Of a DNA stretch of 24,633 bases, positions 16,801 through 24,633 are shown piece after piece (within the stretch, counting starts at the first letter, position 1; each line of letters begins with the position of its first letter). Position numbers and translations under genes: made by a program. Source of the stretch: Dictyocoela muelleri (lineage: Eukaryota; Microsporidia); assembly GCA_016256075.1 (NCBI GenBank), contig SDVU01000048.1, positions 1 through 24,633 on the forward strand, read 5' to 3'. The notes under the pieces were generated by a model. It did no database searches, was not told the origin of the DNA, and was given only the letters and a program-made list of their open reading frames with translations.

Positions 16801-18633
16801 TTAATTTCTTTTCTTAAATAAATCAAACAAGATTTCCAGGTCAATTTCAAATCCCGTACAAACCAAAGGAATACCCATCTTCCTACAAACATTCAAATCA
16901 ATAATTCCAAAATGCCCCAATTCAAATCCATCGCAAGCGATATTACCACATCTCTTTTTAAGAAACCCTTTGTTTAAACCTTCAACAAAAGAAACTGATA
17001 AATTACATTTCATTAGAATATGAGTAACCAATCCTTGAATTTCTTCAAAATGATCTTTTTTACCAGCAATTAAGACACTCAATTTTCTTTTATTCACAGC
17101 TTTTTTATTAACCGAACAATATTTATCGTCAATATTTAATTCATCATTTTCATTATTAATATAATTGATATCACTCTTATTAATATTTATTTTTTGATTA
17201 TCTTCTATAACCACAACATCACCCACTTCAAAAATTCTAATAGGCAAACTTACATGCTGATTACTCTGAACACACTTCATCAAACTCGACATCATTTCAT
17301 TTCTAACAAACTCACAATCAAGACTCTTTGGATTTTCAAGTGCCACATTATCACTATCATTAAAATTTAAATCTCGCCTGGAAATTAATGAGAAGGTCAA
17401 GACTTCAATAAATCCACACATTGCCATTTCATTTCTGATTTTGTTTGAAAACTTGTTCAAACGATCTTCTTCACCAATCGTTGAAAATTTAATTTTCTCA
17501 ATTTGAAAGTTATTGTAACCATGGGCTATTGCCAAATCTTCAAATAAATCGCATTTATGAAGAACATCACTTCTAACGCCATACACTTGAACTTTAATTT
17601 CACTGTTTGAAACAATTTCTACAACGTGCATCATTCGTTCTAAATATTTCTTCGCTGTCTCTATATTCAAATTCAATCCCAATTCTTCGTTGATTTCATC
17701 TAATTTTAAATTGAATTTATAAGGACTATCAAAATTATTTTTATGAAAATTATCATTATCAAAATTATTTTTATCAAAATTATTTTTATAGTTTTGGATA
17801 CCATATGCTTTTAGATAAGTAACACTTTCCCCTCTAAAGGAATATAAAATATAATTTAAAGCTTGTCTTGCTCTTACAAAATCGTGACTAGTAATCTCAA
17901 TAAAAATATTTTTAGTATCTTTGGTAATTTTTGAATATTCGCTATTAATGACAGGTGGGACTGATAAAATTTGTTCGTTTGAATCGAAAAAGACCGAATA
18001 ATGATGAATCATGTTGCAATATTTCAAAAACTTTTTATCACTTTTGAAAAATTCATTTAAATCGCTGATTTTTTTATTTGAATTTAAAGGGACAAATTCG
18101 AATTTATCAACATTTTTGTAGAAAACAGGAAATTTTATTTTATCAGCATCATGTGTACCTATAGATAGTATTTTTCGATTTCTTCCAAGTGTTTGATGAA
18201 GAATTTCTTGATATTCGATAAAACTGTCATACATTTCAGATATATCTATGTTGTTGATAATTGCGCATACAATAAATGGCCTATCAGTGTTATGGTCACA
18301 ATATACTTTATTAGTATTATCTTTATCATTATTAATATCATTTTGATCATCATTAATATCATTTTGATTATTATTAATATCATTTTGTTCTAAATTGGTG
18401 ATTTTGAGGGGTTTTATTGTCTCAAATCCTAAATAAATTCTTAATGCTTGACTAAGACCTTCTAATGAAAGAAGATCGTATCTGTTAGCAGGCACTTCAA
18501 TCTTAACATTGTCATTATCAGATGCCTCTAACTCTAGTCCAAAGTCGAATAATAGATTTTCAATTTCTTGTTCTGTAAAATGTTTTCCTAGTGAGGTCAT
18601 GAATTTATGCTTCGAGATTGTTATTGTAGGCAT
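16801..18633 (-). CDS. FRS1: phenylalanyl-tRNA synthetase beta subunit, cytosolic
   Basis: This 610-residue protein is close to the usual 590-600 of eukaryotic beta subunits. The N-terminal B1-type region carries PANRYDLLSLEGL (48-60). The B3/4 editing-type domain spans ~118-262 (IGTHDADKIKFPVFY; SVPPVINSEYSKIT at ~214-227). B5 is at ~297-370 with GVRSDVLHKCDLFEDLAIA. The catalytic-like domain fills ~380-610. Three Asn/Asp/Lys-rich inserts interrupt it at ~81-109, ~271-292 and ~467-496, all at domain edges, so function is probably kept. The enzyme charges tRNA-Phe as an alpha2beta2 complex in the cytosol; the alpha subunit is not in this window. The ATG is preceded by TACCCTC. The gene converges with the ataxin-2-like gene. 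Identification is firm. Confidence 0.95.
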   Translation of the reverse strand: MPTITISKHKFMTSLGKHFTEQEIENLLFDFGLELEASDNDNVKIEVPANRYDLLSLEGLSQALRIYLGFETIKPLKITNLEQNDINNNQNDINDDQNDINNDKDNTNKVYCDHNTDRPFIVCAIINNIDISEMYDSFIEYQEILHQTLGRNRKILSIGTHDADKIKFPVFYKNVDKFEFVPLNSNKKISDLNEFFKSDKKFLKYCNMIHHYSVFFDSNEQILSVPPVINSEYSKITKDTKNIFIEITSHDFVRARQALNYILYSFRGESVTYLKAYGIQNYKNNFDKNNFDNDNFHKNNFDSPYKFNLKLDEINEELGLNLNIETAKKYLERMMHVVEIVSNSEIKVQVYGVRSDVLHKCDLFEDLAIAHGYNNFQIEKIKFSTIGEEDRLNKFSNKIRNEMAMCGFIEVLTFSLISRRDLNFNDSDNVALENPKSLDCEFVRNEMMSSLMKCVQSNQHVSLPIRIFEVGDVVVIEDNQKININKSDINYINNENDELNIDDKYCSVNKKAVNKRKLSVLIAGKKDHFEEIQGLVTHILMKCNLSVSFVEGLNKGFLKKRCGNIACDGFELGHFGIIDLNVCRKMGIPLVCTGFEIDLEILFDLFKKRN

Positions 18634-18640
18634 GAGGGTA
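18634..18640 (-). promoter_or_regulatory. CCC start-site motif upstream of the PheRS gene
   Basis: Read on the minus strand, TACCCTC directly precedes the ATG, placing the CCC at -5 to -3. The TACCC core is shared with the RBM26-like gene. Confidence 0.6.
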
Positions 18641-18962
18641 TGTTTGATGATTTTTTTTTAAAAATAATATTTAGTGTTGTTGAGTTATATTTCAAGAATA
18701 AAATTCACAATAAGAATAGAATCAATTTCAAGAATAAAATTATATTTCAATAATAGGATTAAAGATAAATTAATTTTCATTTAATTTGATTTGCAAAATG
18801 AATTGCAATGTTATTTTGAAGATTAAAATATATAATATAGTTAACCTTCACTACCAAATAATTATAGAATAATTTATGGTTGTATGGGGTTTCGGATTAC
18901 GGAGTGAAATAATTAATAAGAAAAGCGTATAATGAGCATTAACAATAAAAATTTCAAAAATA
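18641..18962. other. AT-rich 5' flank of the PheRS gene
   Basis: A T-rich run is followed by imperfect repeats of TTTCAAGAATAAAATT (18690-18755). No gene or RNA was recognised. Confidence 0.6.
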
Positions 18963-19447
18963 TACAGTTTGTGCAAAAAAAACAAAATTCTGTGTAGAGA
19001 TATAAAAATAGATGTCATAATTTGCCAGACTATAATCAAATTTTTTTATAACATGAAAAAACATGTGTATTGTCTTCTTTTTATATTTCATGCTCTATAA
19101 CTCGACATGACCCCTTCTTTACCTCATTATTCAAAAAATGGGCAAAAAAACGGTACTTGAAATTTAATTCGTATGTGTACCATTAGCCCTGTAAACAGCT
19201 TTAGCACGCTTTCTGAAATCTCATGGTAACATTTCATATGTCTTTGATTCTATAGAGCCCCATACCTCTACTATTTTATCCTTTAGTTCTTTTAAATTTG
19301 AGACTTTAAATTTTGCCAATTTTGACTTTATAATACCACCACACCAGCTCTATTGGTTTAAATCGGGAGACTGAGGTCTTAGTGTAACAAACTTATATTC
19401 AATTTTACTAAAGATATCTTTTTCGATCTTAGAAGTATGTTTTAGAT

Positions 19448-21455
19448 CAATGTTTCATAACCTTTTTATAAAAAATGAACTATTTCCCCATAAAAAACAA
19501 AGCACCCCACAATATATTTCAGCAGATTAGACAAAATAAAGATAAAATTTTATTTATTTTTTAATGAGATCCTTGATACTGATATTTAGAAACGATTTTT
19601 TTTTAAATATTAGGCTCTATATTTGTAAGATTCAATCTGATATCGCCTTTTTCGATAATATCAAGTCTGTTCCGTGATGTAAGTATATCATTTACCCGAC
19701 TGAAGGCTGTTTCTACTAGATAAGATGTATGAAGGAGCAATAAGAAACAACTTTACTTCCACCCAAAGCAATTATATTTTATAGTAGTAACGTTTTCAAA
19801 CCTAAAATTATAGTTTTCATCGTCAAAACTCATTTTTTCAATCATGTCGATCTGTAAATCAATGATAAATTCCTGATAAATGACGTCTACAGCTGTAATT
19901 TTGACCGAGAAAGGATCAGTTACCCATTTTGATATAGAAAGATATATCAAATCACGAAAACGATGTTCTATTATATTTTTGAGCTCTTCAAGTGATTCAA
20001 AAAAATTCTGTGTCTTCTTCTTTTAAATTAGTATGGATGGCTTGTAAAGATTCAAATTGTGTAAAATCTTTATTACTAATATTTATAACATATATTTCTA
20101 TTTTTTGAATAAAACTAATTATAACTTCTTTACAGATAATGAGATTGCAATTTTTTGATTGAAATTGTTTAGTTAAGATGTTTAGCTTTTCAAAAATATC
20201 ACACAGATAAAAAAAATCTGTTTTAATCTCTAATAAAGATTCTTTTATCTCTTTCCTTTCAAAATAAATTTAACTAAAGTAGTCCATAGTGCCACTAGAC
20301 GCGATAGACAATTCCCTTTTGAGAGCCAGCGCACTTCCGTATGTAACTGCAGCCTGACATATTTTTCGTTGTTTGTACCGCAAAGCTGACGAAAAATACG
20401 GTCTTGGAAAAAATTGGCTTTTATATGATTGATAGCCCCAAAAACGACGCGTAAAGATGAATTCACTCTTCCTGTTAGCTTTTTTGATACAATGTGTTGT
20501 CGATGAATAACACAATGAACACAGAATATATTTGGAATCTGAAATTTCAAAAAAATCAATAGACTCTTTGTACCTACTAGTCATAAAAGCTGCTCCGTCC
20601 GCGAATCAAGATAATATGTTCTCTAGTTGTATATCATGTTTGTCTAAGCACATCCTGAGTTCTTGAAAAATCGACAATCCTTTACTATCTGTCTGTAATT
20701 TTCTGACAAAAAACATCTCCTCATTCAATGTATTTTCATGTAATTATCTTACATAAGCCATCGAAATGGCTGAAATATCTGTTAGAGTCGTTTCATCAAG
20801 CTGTATAGCAAATTTAACAGTTATAAGATGTGATAGTATAGTATTTTCATATCTTTTGCTATTTCGTCAATCCTTCTGGAGACAGTAGAATTGCTTAAAG
20901 GACCTGTGTCTATATTTTTTTTAGGATAGAGACCTACACAGTTTCTTTATACGATAGACAAAGAAGGTAGTATAAGAAAATTACCAATTGTAAGAGTCTT
21001 ATCACATTTGGCTATTAGTTTAGATATTTCAAAGAAAGAAACCAGTCAATTTTCCTTTGTTTAAACGGCTTTCGTAAATAAATCTGTTATTTTCAGGGTT
21101 CTATCAATAAAATTTTTCATTGATTTAAAATATTTTAAATCTTTTTTTGCATTTTCTCTGTGAAAAGCATTAAGATGCTTCTTTAACTTGCTTGGTCGCG
21201 TGCTCTCATCAGAATATATAGCATTGCACAGTATGCACATAGCCAAAGTATTATCTCTGGTTGATTCTACAAATACATAAGCAAGATAACTAGAAAGGTA
21301 ATTTTTTTCTGTGGTTTTTTCATTTGGGGTATTTGAAAAAAATATAAATTTAATTTTTTATGACAAAACGCAAAATTGACATTTTTAAATTCTCTAATAC
21401 CCTAAGATACTCCCGAAGTCTCCTTTTGGGAATGGTGCTCCATTGAGAACTGCTG
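19448..21455 (-). mobile_element. 2-kb hAT element inserted in the Tc1 element
   Basis: The left end CAATGTTTCATAACC and the right end, read inward, CAGCAGTTCTCAATGG fit hAT termini. Flanking 8-mers TTTTAGAT (19440-19447) and TTTTATAT (21456-21463) match at seven of eight positions. They lie at the point where the Tc1 transposase reading breaks between QQDND and KHTSKI. It carries a full-span but degraded transposase on the minus strand. Confidence 0.75.
19600..21300 (-). pseudogene. hAT transposase of the ZBED5/FAM200 type, broken
   Basis: The minus-strand order matches this hAT branch from N- to C-terminus. A BED-like zinc finger comes first (CILCNAIYSDES, then SKLKKHLNAFH; 21130-21245). 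LSNSTVSRRIDEIAKDM follows near 20860-20910, the family's PLSNDTVSRRIDDMA block. Then come CVHCVIHRQHIVSKKL (near 20485-20530) and LHTEVRWLSKGNCLSRL (near 20300-20350). WVTDPFSVKI lies near 19910. The C-terminal dimerisation region (AFSRVNDILTSRNRLD) lies near 19665-19710. Frames change and stops occur between these blocks, so it cannot make a full protein. It is the best-preserved hAT transposase here, but its ends differ from those of the 4.6-kb element at 4201-8781. Confidence 0.8.
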
Positions 21456-22091
21456 TTTTATATCATTATCTTGCTGAAAAAATATAATTTTAGAGATTAA
21501 TAGACCTAGCAGAAGCCTTTAATTTTCGTCCAAGAATGTTTATATATTTGACTGCGTCCATTTTTCGATCTATTCCAATTAGTCCTCTCTATTCTATAGT
21601 ATGAGAAGCAGCCGAAAACCATAATTGATCCACCTCCATGCTTAACCGAAGGAGATAAAATTTTTAATTCTAACCCTTTAACAGACTATCTTCAGACAGA
21701 AAACTTGCCACAAGAATAAAAAAGGTTAAATTTTGACTCGACACTAAATATTATAATCTTAATATCCTCTTCATGCATCAACATATAATTTCTAGACAGC
21801 TCTTTTCTTATATTTATGTTTTTTTTTGTGAAATAATAGGTCTCTTTATGTGAGAATACGCAAATATTATATTTTCATTGTACCAATTACCAATAGTATT
21901 AGAACTTTCTGCACTACCAACTCTTTTTATCAATTTAATCGAGGACTTACGAAGTGATGTTTTTTCAGGATTTTCTTCGCTTATTTTTTAAACCCGAAAT
22001 ATAAGACTTTTAGCTTTTTTTTATCCCATTTCATTATATATTCCAAAAAGTATCGAATTTTTTGTACTTTTATATAGTTCTAGACACTGTA

Positions 22092-22269
22092 CTATCTGAT
22101 CTTTGAGGCTTGTTAACTTAGCGGACTAAACCAAAGGTCACTACCTTATATATAAAAATTTTGAAATCATTAAAAATTTAAATTTAAAAATAAAATAAAA
22201 AGGTAAAAATAAGATATAAGACCTTCGCTTTTTTTGAAGAAGAAAAAAAAATAAAAAAAAAGAAAAAAA
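22092..22269. other. AT-rich spacer with A/G-rich low-complexity run
   Basis: The spacer between the Tc1 element and the Merlin remnant includes a run of A and G at about 22235-22270. Nothing coding is seen. Confidence 0.6.
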
Positions 22270-23060
22270 ATTATTATTTTATTTGAAGTGTGCAAACCCA
22301 CAAGCAAAATGTCTGTAAAAGGTGTTTCTGTAGTTTTTAAAAATTGAAACTCTTGAATATGAGGTGAAATGTTTTTTGGATATTGGTTCCCTGAGTTTTT
22401 ATATATTTTTTTACCAGCACCACATATTTTCAATGTTTTGTGTGTGGATTTCAGAATTTTTAGGGTCTACAAAATGTTTTTTTGATTAACTTTTTATGCA
22501 TTAAACCCAAATTCTCTAAGTTTTGATATCCCTTCATACTATCAGTAATTACTAAAGAATTGGATTGTAAATTTTTTATATAATTTCACTTTTTTTACTA
22601 ATGCGCGACTTTGCAACTTGAAAAAACATTTTTTTTGCTACGTCTGGAGATGCCATCTACGCACCATGTGTTTTTCTTCAACCCACATTTATGATATTTA
22701 CAACGAGAAATACAAATTTGTCAACATCACCTGTTTCACCGCACCCTCAAATCTTTTCATATTTTCTTTTATTCAAATAATTCCTGATTGAATTGAAAAC
22801 TGAGTTAATGACACATGTACTTACTTTATATTCTATTTTTATTTTTTTAACATCAGTTTTTTGTGTCCATTCATAAATAATTAAAAGTATTGTCTCAAAG
22901 GAGTCTTCAAGCCAAAGAAAACAGAACCTTCCTATATGGAAACTGAAAAATCATGACATTTATGTGTGTTATACACACAGATAAGGCCCTTGCTCTTTTT
23001 TCTGCTTTAGACATTGGTTTTCTACATTTATTGTATCGCTTTTCTGAAGTAGAAAATCTA
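22270..23060 (-). pseudogene. Merlin/IS1595-like transposase remnant (minus strand)
   Basis: Blocks in family order on the minus strand: a tryptophan-containing helical region near 22840-22910 (ETILLIIYEWTQK); GCGETGDVDKFVF near 22715-22755, the VEIDE block with the first aspartate kept; a KCGLKKNTW block near 22670; ITDSMKGYQNL near 22520-22550, the second aspartate; and HTQNIENMW near 22425-22450, carrying the final glutamate. Frame changes and stops separate them. This is the DDE_Tnp_IS1595 (ISXO2-like) transposase type, common in large-genome microsporidia. It points away from the next remnant. Confidence 0.7.
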
Positions 23061-23103
23061 ATTCTACACAAAATCTAAAAATTCCGTGTGGTGTAGAAGG
23101 TTT

Positions 23104-23177
23104 GGTTCTCCAACGGGTTAGAGACACCCCTTCAGATTTTAAAATCTGAAGGGGTGTCTCTAACCCGTTGGAGAACC
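23104..23177. repeat. perfect 74-bp palindrome with Merlin-like end motif
   Basis: Two 37-base arms are exact inverse copies with no spacer; the centre is between 23140 and 23141 at TTTTAAAA. Each arm starts GGTTCTCCAACGGGTTAG, the end motif also found at 4740-5601 and 11735-12028. It lies between two divergent Merlin-type transposase remnants. No matching target duplication flanks it. Confidence 0.9.
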
Positions 23178-23199
23178 GAATAATGTTTCAAAAATTTAA

Positions 23200-23700
23200 A
23201 GGTTTATGTTTGAAGAATAGAATTTTTCTTTGAGCAAAATTTATTGAAAATTGGGTGTAATGGTGTAATTGTGAATGTTGATGAAACGATGCTTAATCAA
23301 ACTGTTAGGGCGCACAGGGGGAGAGGCTCGCAAAATAAAACATGGACCATAAAAAGGGTCGATACCTCCAAAATCACACAGTGTTTGATATGCTGAAATA
23401 GTCCCAGTACGTGACGCCAACTCTCTACTGCTAATAATCATAGAGTGGTCTATGCAGGTTCAATAATCTATACAGATGAGATGTCTGCTTACAATAATTT
23501 AGGGAATACGGATAGTACATTCACAGGATAATTACACATAAATATAATTTTGTTGATCCAATATCTGGTGTTATACTCAGAATGTTGAATCATTTAACAA
23601 TAAATTAAAATTGTTCTTCAAAGTCCAAAGAGGTTGCAAAGAAGAGGATAGAAAATTTTTATTACCATATTTTATATTTTTGAATCAATTTTAATAAAAA
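23200..23700 (+). pseudogene. Merlin/IS1595-like transposase remnant (plus strand)
   Basis: The first catalytic block is VDETMLNQTVRAHRGRG (about 23278-23330). The second is YTDEMSAYNNLG (about 23470-23505). The third is HKYNFVDPISG followed by NVESFNNKLKLFFK (about 23535-23625). The order and wording match ISXO2-like transposases found in many copies in microsporidia. The N-terminal zinc region is missing, and frames shift between blocks. A different subfamily from the minus-strand remnant is likely, since shared residues are few. Confidence 0.75.
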
Positions 23701-23739
23701 TATTGACCAAATTCCTTGAAATTATAAAAATTTAATAAA

Positions 23740-23894
23740 TATAGTGACGTGACCTCGGGTGGTCCTGCCAAAAACAAGAAGCTGATTGTATAAAGATAAA
23801 TGTTTTGAAGAAGATTTATTAACGTTGGGACGCGGAGTCCATTTGGTGTTTTGTCTCGGGAGACGATTCATAGGGTTGTTTTGAATTTTTATTT
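23740..23894 (-). other. GC-richer flank of the integrase fossil, possible terminal repeat
   Basis: This stretch, just beyond the end of the integrase frame, is noticeably richer in G and C (GACCTCGGGTGGTCC; GTCTCGGGAGACGATTC) than its surroundings. It could be the terminal repeat of the Ty3/gypsy-type element to its right. The partner copy is outside the window, so this is only a suggestion. Confidence 0.25.
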
Positions 23895-24633
23895 TTATAG
23901 TTGATTTTTTTCTAGAAATTTCTTAAAATTAAAATCACTTTTGATCAAATGGCTGTCCTCTAGGACATGACATTCACCTCCTCCTACAAACGGCTTGATG
24001 TTTTTGATATTATGTCTCACGATTCTGTTGCCTTCATCCAACCAAACGTTTCCTTTTTCGAGATACAATTCATAAATTTTATAAGAGCCTAAAAATTTAT
24101 CAAGAATCTTATCTTGGACAACATTCTTTCTCATTTCATATCCACCTTTTATGATTTTGACATCCTTTCTTGATTTGTTCATCTTTTTTAAATCATTTCT
24201 TTTAATCATTTTCTCATTGCTTTTCCATGATTAAACTTAGCTTGATAAATCTCGATTCTTAATATCAAATATAGAGAATCCTTGCAGAATTTCAACGGGA
24301 CTTGCTTTTAAAATGGAATGATGAGTCAGGTTAAGATTGATTTCAACTTTTTGAATAACACTGGACAATTCCGATCCTTTATAGATTCTTAAAACATTCT
24401 TTATATTTGAATTAATTCTTTCGGATATTCCATTCGCTGTTGGGTTATATGGAGATGTTTTTATGTGTTGAATGTCATAGGATTTTAAGAGATCTGAGAA
24501 ATAGTTTGAAATATATTGCCTTCCCAGGTCCGGAATCGCCTTTACAGGTCTAGGGCAGTTCTCTAACCAAATTTTAAAATTTTTGACAATAGAATCCGCC
24601 TTGATATCTTCTAATAAAAATATTCTTGTAAAT
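23895..24633 (-). mobile_element. Ty3/gypsy-type retroelement fossil, integrase part
   Basis: The minus strand, entering from the right edge, encodes the second half of a retroviral-type integrase core. It includes a GRQYISNYF block, the SPYNPTANGISERIN block that carries the catalytic glutamate in this family, and the helical region that follows. A C-terminal tail ends with HNIKNIKPF, near 23985. This wording is typical of Ty3/gypsy pol. The copy is broken, with few breaks in the visible part, so it seems younger than the integrase remnants at 150-532 and 9183-12919. The rest of pol lies beyond the window. Confidence 0.75.

Larger units (their letters stand above)
18963..22091 (-). mobile_element. 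decayed Tc1/mariner element split by a hAT insertion
   Basis: The ends are TACAGTTTGTGC at 18963 and, read inward from 22091, TACAGTGTCTAG, the Tc1-type terminal word with its TA. Within lie minus-strand pieces of a Tc1 transposase. Near 21690-21740 is ESKFNLF (first catalytic region), near 21600-21640 KHGGGSIMVFGCFS, and near 21465-21480 QQDND (second aspartate). On the far side of the insertion come KHTSKI, LRPQSPDLN and the C-terminus, ending near 19150. A one-base frame change near 19360 separates SPDLN from PIELVW; several stops lie elsewhere. The N-terminal DNA-binding part is missing. Without the insertion the element is about 1.1 kb. The outer ends are less sure than the transposase call. 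Confidence 0.7.

Noticed and set aside
18193-18393. Hydrophobic isoleucine-rich frame opposite the PheRS gene
   Set aside because: It is the complement of the Asn/Asp repeat in PheRS, not a membrane protein.
18851-19039. Small hydrophobic minus-strand frame upstream of PheRS
   Set aside because: It is AT-driven composition with no CCC motif or domain, and it overlaps the end of the Tc1 element.
20270-20584. Second minus-strand frame in the hAT transposase region
   Set aside because: The overlapping frame at 20245-20559 carries the conserved hAT residues; this one is its shadow.

Overview
This window looks like nuclear DNA from an AT-rich, repeat-laden microsporidian (a fungal relative and obligate intracellular parasite). 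Three host genes can be supported: an RBM26/27-like RNA-binding protein (+, 2582-3706), an ataxin-2/Pbp1-like protein (+, 13338-15149) and the cytosolic phenylalanyl-tRNA synthetase beta subunit (-, 16801-18633). All are intronless and low in GC. Each has a CCC triplet 2-6 bases before its ATG, which is the start-site signature described for microsporidian genes. The last two genes converge. Intergenic distances of 1.6 to 9.6 kb are far larger than in compact microsporidia, so a large-genome species is likely; the exact genus is not resolvable here.

Almost everything between the genes is mobile DNA, much of it nested. Bases 1-2570 hold an integrase C-terminal fossil, short repeats and pieces of a tRNA-carrying element. 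Bases 3855-9101 are one tRNA-carrying inverted-repeat element, split by a 4.6-kb hAT-type element that has a perfect 8-bp target duplication and no transposase. That hAT element contains a Merlin-like MITE and a 2-kb foldback of short tandem units, and the foldback carries a further foldback. Bases 9183-12919 are an integrase-bearing element with inverted ends (Ginger-like), invaded by an IS630/Tc1-like transposon and by a 740-bp inverted-repeat element that itself holds a foldback.

Between the ataxin-2 and PheRS genes (15150-16800) lie a tandem repeat, a 124-bp MITE with a perfect 8-bp target duplication, a 413-bp foldback and a second tRNA-carrying element. After PheRS, 18963-22091 is a decayed Tc1/mariner element split by a ZBED5-type hAT element. 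Bases 22270-23700 hold two divergent Merlin/IS1595 transposase remnants with a perfect 74-bp palindrome between them. The right edge (23895-24633) is a broken Ty3/gypsy-type integrase fossil.

The host genes are RNA-metabolism and translation genes with no sign of being an operon or pathway unit. The most unusual object is the repeated element made of about 160-bp terminal inverted repeats with a 73-nt tRNA-derived sequence abutting one of them. Next come the Ginger-like integrase transposon and the layered foldback elements. All calls come from reading the sequence by eye; no database search was run.
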